Below, one piece after another: positions 44,891-53,769 of a stretch of DNA of 64,000 nt. The position numbers and the translations under genes are program-made. The notes beneath the pieces are model-generated. The model saw nothing but the letters and a program-made list of their open reading frames with translations, was not told where the DNA came from and made no database searches. The stretch lies in the NCBI GenBank assembly GCA_946411635.1, contig CAMKES010000006.1, forward strand, positions 20,117-84,116. The letters run 5' to 3'. Source of the stretch: an uncultured Clostridia bacterium. GTDB taxonomy: Bacteria > Bacillota > Clostridia > Christensenellales > CAG-138. How positions within the stretch are numbered: the stretch's first letter is position 1; the number at the start of each line of letters is the position of its first letter.

Positions 44891-45240
44891 GGCAGTTCCC
44901 CCTTGATCGCAACCGGGATCCCCGCGACGACCCGAACGACCGAAGCCGCTTCCTTTGCGAGTCTGACGCACAGCCGTCCGACCGCGTCGCGATACGTCCG
45001 GTCCTCCTTTTTCAGCGGGATCACGCCGTTTCCGACCTCGCGGCAGACGACGATCTCCTTTTTGCACAGCGTGTCCGCCAGCGCGTCCGCGCCGTCCGGG
45101 CGCTGCCGCACCAAAGCCTCCAGATGAAGCAGAACCGGTTTGCCGTCGTCGACCGCCTCGCCGAGCGCCGCATCCGGATACCCGAGCGAACGAACGTATT
45201 CCGTTTTTCCCGCGCCGTATGCGCCGATAATCAGAACCAC
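44875..45240 (-). CDS. Short CobU-like P-loop protein, second copy
   Basis: A 121-residue protein with a GTG start (GGATGG-type site upstream) and Walker A GAYGAGKT at residues 6-13. Its second half, CREVGNGVIP...VVAGIPVAIKG, follows the CobU C-terminal pattern closely, yet the central segment with the RIxxHxxxR region that carries the guanylylated His in CobU is missing. It overlaps cobS by 10 bp and cobC by 16 bp. It may be a kinase-only or regulatory CobU paralogue. Confidence 0.78.
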   Translation of the reverse strand: MVLIIGAYGAGKTEYVRSLGYPDAALGEAVDDGKPVLLHLEALVRQRPDGADALADTLCKKEIVVCREVGNGVIPLKKEDRTYRDAVGRLCVRLAKEAASVVRVVAGIPVAIKGELPCALR

Positions 45241-46007
45241 AGCGTTACCATCCTTTCCGAAAGCACCATGCCGAGCAGCATCGCGATCGCGGAAAGCGAG
45301 ATCCCCGCCCCCGCCAGATCGCCCGACATGCCGCCGAACTGTTTCTTTGCCGTGCGGCTGACGCCGAGAAAGACAAGTCCGCCCGCGAGCAGCATCGCAA
45401 TCGCCGCCGCCGGCGAAAGCGCCGCCGCGCCGCCGAGCGAAAGCACGGCCCAGACGAGCAGGATCCCGAACGAGCTCTTCGACGCGGAATCGCGGAACAT
45501 ACGCTGCATGCCCTCCGCGCTGCCGGACGGAAGCAGGCTCAGCAGGGAGCCGACCGTGCGGGAAAGCACGTGCGTCAGTCCGATCAGCAGCACCGAGCGC
45601 CACGTCAGCGGCAAGGCCGCACAGAGTCCGAAATACAGCAGCAGGTAGCATCCGACGCCCAGCACGGCGAACGCGCCCGCGTGCGGATCCTTGAGGATCC
45701 TGCGTTTTTTCTCCGGCTCCGCATGACTGGAAATCGCGTCGACCGTATCCGCAAAGCCGTCCATGTGGATCCCGCCGGACAGCGCGATCGGAAGCACCGT
45801 AAGCACCGCCGCCGACAGGACGGCCGGAAGCTGCAGCAGCTCCGAGAGCCAGTAATACAGACAGCCGAAGCCGCCGATCACCGCGCCGACCAGCGGCAGC
45901 GCCGAAAGCACGCCCGATAGACTGCCCGCGCGCCATTCGATGCGCGGTACGGGCAGTACGGAAAAAGTGGAAAATGCGGAAACGACCGCAGTCCAAAGCG
46001 TTCTCAT
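45231..46007 (-). CDS. cobS: Adenosylcobinamide-GDP ribazoletransferase (cobalamin synthase)
   Basis: The 258-residue membrane enzyme joins adenosylcobinamide-GDP to alpha-ribazole(-phosphate). It shows GGIHMDGFADTVDAI with the metal-binding acidic cluster and RILKDPHAGAFAVLG, both hallmarks of CobS, among about six to seven helices. ATGA overlap with cobU. Confidence 0.95.
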   Translation of the reverse strand: MRTLWTAVVSAFSTFSVLPVPRIEWRAGSLSGVLSALPLVGAVIGGFGCLYYWLSELLQLPAVLSAAVLTVLPIALSGGIHMDGFADTVDAISSHAEPEKKRRILKDPHAGAFAVLGVGCYLLLYFGLCAALPLTWRSVLLIGLTHVLSRTVGSLLSLLPSGSAEGMQRMFRDSASKSSFGILLVWAVLSLGGAAALSPAAAIAMLLAGGLVFLGVSRTAKKQFGGMSGDLAGAGISLSAIAMLLGMVLSERMVTLWF

Positions 46008-46528
46008 ACGGGCAATTCTCCTTTCAATACCAACGGGATCCCCGCGACCAGTTCCAGAACGGTCTCCGCGCGCGCCGCAAGCGCCGCGTTGATGCGTCCG
46101 AGCGCTTCGACGTACGCCGAGGTGGCCGCGTCGTATTCGATCCCGTCGCTGCCGACGTCGTTGGTCACGACGATCAGGCGATCGCACTGACGGTCCAGCG
46201 CGTCGACGCCGGAAAGCACGTTCTCCACGGGATCCGCAACGCTCCCGTCCTGCGCGAACATTTCGTTCGCGGTGAGATTGGCGACGCATTCCAGCAGCGC
46301 CGTCCCGCGCGCGGGAAGCATCAGCGACGCGTAATCCGTATAGCGCTCGATCGTTGTAAATCCTTTTCCTTCGCGCAGTCTCCGGTGACGCGCGATCCGC
46401 GCCTCGCCCTCCGGACCGTACGGCTGCATGGCGGCAAGGTAATAACGCGGCAGCGGACTTTCCATACACAGCTTCTCCGCGTAGGCGCTTTTGCCGCACC
46501 CCGCGCCTCCGATCAGCAGGATCATCAT
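46004..46528 (-). CDS. cobU: Adenosylcobinamide kinase / guanylyltransferase
   Basis: The 174-residue protein has Walker A GGAGCGKS (7-14), the RIARHRRLREGKGF segment holding the guanylylated His, and ends in ELVAGIPLVLKGELP. Its V-T-N-D-V-G segment is less canonical than the matching part of the short second copy at 44875-45240. It loads GTP onto adenosylcobinamide before CobS acts. ATGA overlaps on both sides. Confidence 0.9.
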   Translation of the reverse strand: MMILLIGGAGCGKSAYAEKLCMESPLPRYYLAAMQPYGPEGEARIARHRRLREGKGFTTIERYTDYASLMLPARGTALLECVANLTANEMFAQDGSVADPVENVLSGVDALDRQCDRLIVVTNDVGSDGIEYDAATSAYVEALGRINAALAARAETVLELVAGIPLVLKGELPV

Positions 46529-47598
46529 CGGTCGTCCCCCTGCTGCGGCACGTACTGCGCGATGCCGGTATCCGAGAACGTGACCGATCCGTGATACACC
46601 GCAAGCGCCATATCCAGAAGCGGCAGCATGCACACCGCGCCGGTCCCTTCGCCGAGCTTCATGTCCGCAAAGAGGATCGGATCCAGCCCGAGCTCCCGCA
46701 GGATCGCCCGGGCGACCGGCTCCGCGGAGCAGTGGCTTGCCAGCATCGCAGCGCGGCATTCGGGAACGAGCCGCGCCGCCAGAACGGCCGCAACGGAGCT
46801 CGGCAGTCCGTCGATCACGATCGGAAGCCTTTGGATCGCGGCGCCGATATACAGTCCGGCCAGTCCGGCCAGATCAAAGCCGCCGACCTTGCAAAGCACG
46901 TCGAACGGATCCTTCGGATCGGGCCGGTTCCGGTCGATCGCGCGCCGGATCGCATCGCGCTTTCTCGCAAGCCCCGCATCGGAGAGCCCCGCGCCGCGCC
47001 CGGTGACCGTGTTGACCGGGAGGCCCAGAAGCACGGACGCGACCGCGCTCGACGTGGTCGTGTTGCCGATGCCCATTTCCCCCGTCACGAGGACGTCGTA
47101 TCCGTCCTTTTTGAACGTTTCCGCAAGCCGCACGCCGTTTGCGATCGCGCGCAGCGCCTGTTCCCCGGTCATGGCGGGACCCTCGGTCATGTTTGCAGTC
47201 CCGTTTCCGACGGACAGATCGCGGACGCCCTCCGCGCGCGTCAGCATGCCCAGATCGAATGCGAACACGTCTGCGCGTGCGGTCTTCGCCATCAGGCAGA
47301 CCGAGGAGCGGTGCTCCGCGATCCGCCGCGCCATCACCGCGGTGACCGACGCGTCCGTCTGCGTAACGCCTTCCTTCACGACGCCGTTGTCCGCGCAGAG
47401 CACGGCAACCGCGCGTCGGTCAAGGCGGACCTGCTCGTCGCCGAGCAGCGCCGCAATGCGGATAACGGCGGTTTCGAGCTTGCCGAGCCCGTTCAGGGGT
47501 TTGGCGACGCCGTCCCAGCGCGCCTTTGCCCGCGCCGCGGCCTCCGTATCGGCGGGAAGGATCCGCGCCCGATACGCCGCAAAAGGATCACCGTTCAT
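46525..47598 (-). CDS. cobT: Nicotinate-nucleotide:dimethylbenzimidazole phosphoribosyltransferase
   Basis: This 357-residue enzyme activates the lower-ligand base to alpha-ribazole phosphate. Conserved segments are PLNGLGKLE, ADNGVVKEGVTQ, GEMGIGNTTTSSA and the catalytic Glu region MKLGEGTGA. The base used (dimethylbenzimidazole or another) is not decided by the sequence, and no bza genes are in the window. Confidence 0.96.
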   Translation of the reverse strand: MNGDPFAAYRARILPADTEAAARAKARWDGVAKPLNGLGKLETAVIRIAALLGDEQVRLDRRAVAVLCADNGVVKEGVTQTDASVTAVMARRIAEHRSSVCLMAKTARADVFAFDLGMLTRAEGVRDLSVGNGTANMTEGPAMTGEQALRAIANGVRLAETFKKDGYDVLVTGEMGIGNTTTSSAVASVLLGLPVNTVTGRGAGLSDAGLARKRDAIRRAIDRNRPDPKDPFDVLCKVGGFDLAGLAGLYIGAAIQRLPIVIDGLPSSVAAVLAARLVPECRAAMLASHCSAEPVARAILRELGLDPILFADMKLGEGTGAVCMLPLLDMALAVYHGSVTFSDTGIAQYVPQQGDDR

Positions 47599-48239
47599 TG
47601 CTTTGCTCCTCTCGTTTCGTCGATGCCGTATAAAAGCGCGTTCACGATGCAGGCGGCGACGTTGCTGCCGCCCTTGCGGCCTCTTGCCACGATGCAGGGA
47701 ACGCCGCTTTCGATGATCATTTCCTTCGAGGCGACGACGTTCACGAACCCCACCGGCACGCCGATGATCAGCTTCGGACGGCGGCCCGCGTCGATGTGCT
47801 CGCGAAGCCGGATCAGCGCCGTCGGCGCGTTGCCGATCGCAAAGATCACGTTTTCGCCGAGGTCCATCGCCCTGTCCATGCTGACGCGGGCGCGCGTCAC
47901 GCCCTGCGCCTTCGCTTCCGCCGCCACGTCCTCGTCCGCCATGAAGCAGCGCACGCCGCAGCCGAGCTTCGCCGCCGCGCGCTTGTTGATCCCCGCGAGC
48001 GCCATCTGCGTGTCGGTCACGATCGTCGCGCCGCCCTTCAGCGCTTCGGCCGCAAGGTCGATCACGCCGTCGGAAAAATACAGATTGTCGGCGTAGTCGA
48101 AGTCCGCCGTCGTGTGGATCACGCGCTTGATGACCGGCGCCTGCTTCGGGTCGAGCACGCGGCCGCCGAGCTCCTCGGTGATGATGCGAAAGCTTTCGCG
48201 CTCGATGTCCATCGGCGCGATCGTCCGGATCTCCGTCAT
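47595..48239 (-). CDS. cbiC: Precorrin-8X/cobalt-precorrin-8 methylmutase
   Basis: A 214-residue enzyme with the catalytic His in RVIHTTADFDY and the GNAPTAL and GVPVGFVNV motifs. It moves the C11 methyl group to C12 to give cobyrinic acid. ATGA overlaps link it to cobT and cobQ. Confidence 0.96.
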   Translation of the reverse strand: MTEIRTIAPMDIERESFRIITEELGGRVLDPKQAPVIKRVIHTTADFDYADNLYFSDGVIDLAAEALKGGATIVTDTQMALAGINKRAAAKLGCGVRCFMADEDVAAEAKAQGVTRARVSMDRAMDLGENVIFAIGNAPTALIRLREHIDAGRRPKLIIGVPVGFVNVVASKEMIIESGVPCIVARGRKGGSNVAACIVNALLYGIDETRGAKQ

Positions 48240-49735
48240 ACGCCCTCCTTCAGGATGCGGGTGACCGCGTCCATATCCATGTGATTGCGGATCGTATCCG
48301 CGAGCAGATCGTACTGACGCTGCTTGTACGCTTCGCCCGAGACCTTGCCGAGAAGGTCCGGATCAACGCCCTTGCGTTTGGCCAGCGCGCGCACGAGCGC
48401 CCCCGCGACCGCGTCGCCGTCGAACACGCCGTGCACGTAACAGCCGCAGACGGAACCGTGCTGACAGCCGTCCGTGCGCCGTCCGCCCGTGACCGTGTCG
48501 GTAATCTGCGCGATCGGAGAATCGGTCTCCGTCTCGCCCATGTGGATCTCGTAGCCGTCGAACGCCTTGCCGGACAGCGCGGAAAACACGCCGGAAAGCG
48601 GCAGGAACGCGCCGTCGACGCGCGTACGCGTCTTCTGCTCCGTAAAGACCGTTTCGACCGGCAGAAGGCCCATGCCGCGCAGGCTCCCTCCGTGCTCGAC
48701 GCCGTGCGGGTCCGAAAGGACCGTGCCGAGCATCTGGTAGCCGCCGCAGATGCCGAACACCGCGCCGCCGCCGTCCGCAAAGCGAAGGATCCTGCCCTCG
48801 AGTCCGCTCTGCCGCAGCCACAGAAGGTCCGCCATCGTGTTTTTCGTGCCGGGCAGAATCACAAGATCCGGCTCGCCGAACGCGCGCGGCGAAGAAACGT
48901 AGCGCACCGAAACGCCGTCGATCGCCTCGAGCGCGCGAAAATCGGTGAAATTGGAAAGCCGCGGAAGCCGGATCACCGCGATATCGACGAGCGCCGCCGG
49001 TTTGTTCCGAAGCCGCTCGGACAGCGAATCCTCGTCGTCGATGTCCAGATGCACGTACGGCACGACGCCGACGACCGGAATGCCCAGAAGCGCCTCCAGC
49101 TGTCTGACGCCGGGCGTCAGGATCGATTCGTCGCCGCGGAATTTGTTGATGATCACGCCCTTGACGAGCGCGCGCTCGTCGGGATCCAGCAGCGCGACCG
49201 TGCCGTACAGCTGTGCGAACACGCCGCCGCGGTCGATGTCGCCCACCAGCAGCACCGGCGCCTTCGCCGCCTTGGCCATGCCCATGTTCACGAACACGTC
49301 CGCGTCCTTGAGGTTGATCTCCGCGGGACTGCCCGCGCCCTCGATGACGATGACGTCGTTCTGCGAAGACAGCGTGTCGTACGCCTGCATGACCTCCGGC
49401 ATCAGCGTTTTTTTGATGCGGAAATAGTCGCGCGCGGAAAGCGTTGCGCGGACCTCGCCGTTGACGATGACCTGCGAGCCCATATCGCTCGTCGGTTTCA
49501 GCAGGATCGGGTTCATCAGCACCGACGGTTCGACGCCGGCCGCTTCGGCCTGCACGACCTGCGCGCGGCCCATTTCGAGCCCTTCCTTCGTGATGAACGA
49601 GTTCAGCGCCATGTTCTGCGCCTTGAACGGCGCGACGCGGTATCCGTCCTGCCGGAATACGCGGCAGAGCCCCGCCGCGATCAGGCTTTTGCCCGCGTTG
49701 GACATCGTGCCCTGGATCATGATCGCGTTTGCCAT
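48236..49735 (-). CDS. cobQ: Cobyric acid synthase
   Basis: The 499-residue protein has an N-terminal dethiobiotin-synthase-like ATPase (GTMSNAGKS, PFKAQNMALNS) and a C-terminal class I glutamine amidotransferase with the nucleophile Cys in GICGGYQMLG. It amidates the b, d, e and g carboxylates. One non-coding base-length junction separates it from cbiA. Confidence 0.97.
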   Translation of the reverse strand: MANAIMIQGTMSNAGKSLIAAGLCRVFRQDGYRVAPFKAQNMALNSFITKEGLEMGRAQVVQAEAAGVEPSVLMNPILLKPTSDMGSQVIVNGEVRATLSARDYFRIKKTLMPEVMQAYDTLSSQNDVIVIEGAGSPAEINLKDADVFVNMGMAKAAKAPVLLVGDIDRGGVFAQLYGTVALLDPDERALVKGVIINKFRGDESILTPGVRQLEALLGIPVVGVVPYVHLDIDDEDSLSERLRNKPAALVDIAVIRLPRLSNFTDFRALEAIDGVSVRYVSSPRAFGEPDLVILPGTKNTMADLLWLRQSGLEGRILRFADGGGAVFGICGGYQMLGTVLSDPHGVEHGGSLRGMGLLPVETVFTEQKTRTRVDGAFLPLSGVFSALSGKAFDGYEIHMGETETDSPIAQITDTVTGGRRTDGCQHGSVCGCYVHGVFDGDAVAGALVRALAKRKGVDPDLLGKVSGEAYKQRQYDLLADTIRNHMDMDAVTRILKEGV

Positions 49736-51085
49736 TTATGCCTCCTTTGCCGCGAGACGCAGAAAGCGCTCGACGGGCTTCGGGTCGGATTCGTAAAAGA
49801 GATGCGGAAAGCCCGCAAGCAGGTTCCCCTCCGCGTGCATGCAGGTCCAGGTCTTTCCGTTCGGCTTCTCCGCGGAAAACGCCTGTCCGCAGTCGCCGCT
49901 TTCAAAATAGTGAAATTCGTGGGCTCTGATCGGTTCGCCCGCGCGGAAGAACGCGGAATCGGCGTTTGCGGTCAGCGTGATATACCCGAAGCGGGACAGC
50001 TTCTGCGTGCGGAACGCGTCCGCGCGGATCGCGCCGCACATGGGAAACCGGTTCCCGTCCATGTCCGAAAGCGTGTCGTGCAGATACAGGAACCCGCCGC
50101 ATTCGGCCATCGTCGGCATGCCGTTTTCGATCGCCGTCCGGATCGCATTCCGCATCGGCGCGTTTTCGGACAGCGTCTTTGCGTACAGTTCGGGATAGCC
50201 GCCCGGAAGCAGCAGCGCCTGCGTCCCCGCGGGGAGCGCCGTGTCGGTCAGCGGAGAGAAGAACCGGAGCTTCGCGTGATACCGCCTGAGCAGCGCGAGA
50301 TTGTCGCGGTACAGGAAGCAGAACGCCTCGTCGTTCGCAACGGCGACGACGGTCTCCGGCACGTCCGGCGCGGCCGGCGTTTCCGGCGCGGAAAGGTCCG
50401 GCGCGGAGCGCATCAGCGCGTCCAGCGCGTCGAAATCGAGCGTCTGCTCGAGAAGCGCGGCAAGCGCGTCGAGCTTTTCGGACAGATCGGCTACGCCGTC
50501 CGGCGTGACGAGCCCGAGATGCCGGCTTTCGATCATCAGCGCGTCGGACTTCGGAACGAAGCCGACCGGCACGACGCCGAGCGCTTCGACCTGCGGCTTC
50601 AGCGCGCGGAACACGGGTTCGCTCATGCGGTTGAAGATCACGCCTTTCACGCCGCTGTCGGGACGGAAGTCCAGAAAGCCTTTGAGCGTCGCGAGCGCGG
50701 AAAGGCTTTGCCCGCGGCTGTCTATAACGAGCACGACCGGCGTTTCGAGCGCTTTTGCGACGTCGTACGAGCTCGCTTCGCAGCTTGCGGCGGAGAGCCC
50801 GTCGTAATACCCCATCACGCCCTCGATCACGGCGCATTCGGCGCCTTCGGCGTTTTGCGCGTACAGGCGGCGAAGCGTTTCTTCGCCGGAAAAGAACAGG
50901 TCGAGCGTGCCGCTTTTTACGCCGACGACGCGCTCGTGGAACAGCGGATCGATGTAATCCGGTCCGCATTTGAACGCGGAGACGTTCCTCCCCCGGTTTT
51001 TCAGTGCGCGCAGGATCCCGCAGACGACGGTGGTCTTGCCGCTGCCGGAGGACGGGGCCGCGATCAGAACTCTCGGACTATGCAT
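49736..51085 (-). CDS. cbiA: Cobyrinate a,c-diamide synthase
   Basis: The 449-residue enzyme has APSSGSGKTT at residues 10-19, the KCGPDYIDPLFH motif and an amidotransferase domain (LLPGGYPE, MAECGGFLYL with the catalytic Cys). It amidates the a and c side chains first. It directly abuts cobQ and overlaps the triple-fusion gene by 8 bp. Confidence 0.97.
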   Translation of the reverse strand: MHSPRVLIAAPSSGSGKTTVVCGILRALKNRGRNVSAFKCGPDYIDPLFHERVVGVKSGTLDLFFSGEETLRRLYAQNAEGAECAVIEGVMGYYDGLSAASCEASSYDVAKALETPVVLVIDSRGQSLSALATLKGFLDFRPDSGVKGVIFNRMSEPVFRALKPQVEALGVVPVGFVPKSDALMIESRHLGLVTPDGVADLSEKLDALAALLEQTLDFDALDALMRSAPDLSAPETPAAPDVPETVVAVANDEAFCFLYRDNLALLRRYHAKLRFFSPLTDTALPAGTQALLLPGGYPELYAKTLSENAPMRNAIRTAIENGMPTMAECGGFLYLHDTLSDMDGNRFPMCGAIRADAFRTQKLSRFGYITLTANADSAFFRAGEPIRAHEFHYFESGDCGQAFSAEKPNGKTWTCMHAEGNLLAGFPHLFYESDPKPVERFLRLAAKEA

Positions 51086-53045
51086 CGGCGCCTCCCGAAA
51101 ACGAAATGACGGTTACCGGATTCTGTGCGGTCATCATGTGATACGCGCCGACCCTGCGGCTTCTCGATACGTTCAGTTCGACGATCTCCGCGTCTTTCCG
51201 ATCCGTTTCGCGGATCAGCCGCAAAGCTTCGGCGAACGTTTCCGCCGTGACCGTATTCAATACGATGCGCGCGTGCGGGTTTTTGCAAAACGCCGTTTCG
51301 ACGATCGCTCTGAGGCTTCCGCCGCTGCCGCCGATAAAGACGTGCGTGGGCGCGGGCAGATCGGCCAGCGCGTCCGGCGCCGTTCCTTCGACGACAACGA
51401 CGTTCGAAACGCCGAGACGCCGCTTGTTCCGCTCGATCAGCGCGCACGCGTCCGCGCTGCGCTCGATCGCGTACACGCAGCCGTCCTCCGCCGTCTCCGC
51501 CATCTCGATCGACACGGAACCGGTGCCCGCGCCGACGTCCCAGCAGACCGCGTTTTTCGTCAGTTTCAGTTTGGAGAGCGTGACCGCGCGGACCTCGGAC
51601 TTGGTCATCGGCACGTCGGTCCGCAAAAAATCCTCATCGCTTCTGCCCGGCGTGACGGGATATCCGTCCGCGTCCGGGTTTTCGACGTAAACGACCGCGA
51701 GCGGCGAAAAATCCCGTCCCGCAAGCGCGCCGGCCGTACCGCGCACGATCGCTTCGTTTTCCGAACCGAGATCGGTCCCGACCGCGACGGCCGCGCCTTC
51801 GAGTCCGTTTTCGCACAGCGACGCGATCAGATCGCGCACGCCGTGCTCGCCGCCGACCAGAACGAACGCGCGCGCGTTTCGTCTGATCTTTGCCGGCGCG
51901 TTGATCGTCCGGCCGTGCGCGGACAAAAGCGCCGCGTCCTGATACGGCACGCCGAGCTTTGCCGCAAGGTACGAGACCGACGAGATCCCGGGAAGGACCG
52001 TCGGACGGAGATCCGCGATCAGCGGCAGAAGCTTTTTCGTTCCGCTGAAGAATCCGGTGTCGCCCGACATGGCGACGACGATGCGCGCCGCGTCCGTGCC
52101 GCGCAGGACCGCTTCGATCTCCTTCGGGGCGATCGCGTTCACGACCGGTTTGCCGAAGCGCGACAGCGCGTCGGTCACGCGCTTTGCGCCGACGATCCGA
52201 TCCGCCTGCTCGCAGGCGCGCACGGCGTCGGCCGTCAGCGTTCCTTCGCCGTCCGTGCCGATTCCGATCACCGTGATCTGTTTGCTCCGGACGATTCCGA
52301 ACCGTTCGGAAAGCAGGGCAAGACACGCCGCCTCGGAAACGCCGCGCTCCTCGTTCGGGCGGCGGATCACGACGGGCGTCGCTCCGCACGCCTTCGCCGC
52401 GCCGATCTTCTCCGCAAAGCCGCCGGACGCGCCGGTATCCTTTGTGACGAGGATCTTCGCGTCGATCGCACGGATCGTCGCTTCGTTCAGTTCTTCGGAA
52501 AACGGTCCCTGCATGCAGATCAGGTTTTTTCCGGAAAAGCCGAGCGCGAACGCCGCGTCGGTCGATTCCTTCACCGGCAGGATGCGGGCAAACAGCCGCG
52601 ACGCATAGTCTTTGACCGCCGTGTAGCGGTGAAGCTCCTTGCTGCCGACGGTCAGAAGCACGTTGCCCTGCGTCCCGTTGAGATACGCGACCGCCGCGTC
52701 GGTGTCGTCGACGAACACGCAGCCGTCCGCGGTTTCCGATTCGCGCAGCACACGAAGATATTCCGTGCCGGTCGCTTCCGCAACCGTCCTGAGCGTCTTT
52801 GTGACCTCCTGCGCGTACGGATGCGTTGCGTCGATCAGAAGCTTCGCCTGCGTTTCGTTCAGCATCGCCCGGATCTCCTCTTCGTTTTTTCTGCCGTGCA
52901 GGACCGTGACGTTTTCGGCGGGCGCGATCAGCGTTTCGCCGTACTCCGTGGCGACGCTGACGAAGAGATGCACCGGCGCGTCCCTGAGCGCCTCGGCGAT
53001 ATGTCGGCCCTCGGTCGTGCCCGCAAACAAAAGAATGTTATTCAT
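51078..53045 (-). CDS. CbiJ-CbiE-CbiT triple fusion (cobalt-precorrin-6A reductase + precorrin-6Y methyltransferases)
   Basis: The 655-residue protein joins three enzymes. Residues 1-255 are CbiJ/CobK (FAGTTEGRHIAEAL, DATHPYAQEVT, TKDTGASGG). Residues 256-455 are CbiE (VIGIGTDGEGTLTADA, AMSGDTGFFSG, LPGISSVSYLAAKLG). Residues 472-655 are CbiT with the SAM site DVGAGTGSVS (503-512). CbiE and CbiT methylate C5 and C15 and decarboxylate; CbiJ reduces the ring beforehand. Fusion of CbiE to CbiT (CobL) is common; having the reductase in front as well is less so. Confidence 0.93.
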   Translation of the reverse strand: MNNILLFAGTTEGRHIAEALRDAPVHLFVSVATEYGETLIAPAENVTVLHGRKNEEEIRAMLNETQAKLLIDATHPYAQEVTKTLRTVAEATGTEYLRVLRESETADGCVFVDDTDAAVAYLNGTQGNVLLTVGSKELHRYTAVKDYASRLFARILPVKESTDAAFALGFSGKNLICMQGPFSEELNEATIRAIDAKILVTKDTGASGGFAEKIGAAKACGATPVVIRRPNEERGVSEAACLALLSERFGIVRSKQITVIGIGTDGEGTLTADAVRACEQADRIVGAKRVTDALSRFGKPVVNAIAPKEIEAVLRGTDAARIVVAMSGDTGFFSGTKKLLPLIADLRPTVLPGISSVSYLAAKLGVPYQDAALLSAHGRTINAPAKIRRNARAFVLVGGEHGVRDLIASLCENGLEGAAVAVGTDLGSENEAIVRGTAGALAGRDFSPLAVVYVENPDADGYPVTPGRSDEDFLRTDVPMTKSEVRAVTLSKLKLTKNAVCWDVGAGTGSVSIEMAETAEDGCVYAIERSADACALIERNKRRLGVSNVVVVEGTAPDALADLPAPTHVFIGGSGGSLRAIVETAFCKNPHARIVLNTVTAETFAEALRLIRETDRKDAEIVELNVSRSRRVGAYHMMTAQNPVTVISFSGGADA

Positions 53046-53769
53046 ACAGGTATCCTCTCGGGGTCACCATTTTTCCGTTGATGATCTTCGTCTGGGAATT
53101 GCCGATAAACACGGTGGAAAACATGTCGACCTCCGTGTCCCGCAGCGCTTTGAGCGGCAGGATCGTCGTTTCCTCGCCCTCCCTGCCGATGTTTTTCGCG
53201 ACGCCGCAGACCGTTTCGGGCGAGGCGAACCGCAGCACCAGATCGCAGGCGCGGGACAGATAGTCGTGCCGCTTGCGGCTCGACGGATTGTAGAGGCAGA
53301 TCACGAAATCCGCTTCCGCCGCCGCAAGAAGCCGTTTTTCGATCTTCTCCCACGGGGTCAGAAGGTCGGAAAGCGAGATCACCGCAAAGTCGTGCATCAG
53401 CGGCGCGCCGAGGATCGCCGCGCCGGAAAGCACCGCGGATACGCCCGGGACCGTTTCGATCGCGACGTCCGGATACGCGCTCTGCAGTTCCTCGCACAGT
53501 CCGCTCATGCCGTATACGCCCGCGTCGCCGGAGCACACCATCGCGACGGTTTTGCCCTGCGCCGCCGTTTCGAGCGCGAGACGAACGCGTTCGACCTCCC
53601 TGCGCATCGGCGTGGTCAGAAACGTCTTGTCCGGAAACAGATCGCGGATCAGGTCGATATAGACCGTATAGCCGACGACGACGTCGCTCGCTTCGATCGC
53701 CGCTTTCGCGCGGACCGTCATGCCGTCCGCCCCGCCGGGGCCGAGCCCCACCACGTACAGTTTATGCAA
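53038..53769 (-). CDS. cbiH: Precorrin-3B/cobalt-factor III C17-methyltransferase
   Basis: A 243-residue tetrapyrrole methylase with VGLGPGGADGMT, VCSGDAGVYGMSG, VPGVSAV and the YNPSSRKRHDYL motif; it drives ring contraction. I start at a TTG (53769): an ideal AAGGAGGGG lies 7 bases upstream, inside the end of cbiG, and the next residues (HKLYVVGLGPG) fit the family N-terminus. The longer ATG frame would place the ribosome site inside the gene. Confidence 0.93.
   Translation of the reverse strand: MHKLYVVGLGPGGADGMTVRAKAAIEASDVVVGYTVYIDLIRDLFPDKTFLTTPMRREVERVRLALETAAQGKTVAMVCSGDAGVYGMSGLCEELQSAYPDVAIETVPGVSAVLSGAAILGAPLMHDFAVISLSDLLTPWEKIEKRLLAAAEADFVICLYNPSSRKRHDYLSRACDLVLRFASPETVCGVAKNIGREGEETTILPLKALRDTEVDMFSTVFIGNSQTKIINGKMVTPRGYLYE

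Noticed and set aside
48281..51109. 942-codon plus-strand open frame
   Set aside because: Antisense shadow of cobQ and cbiA.
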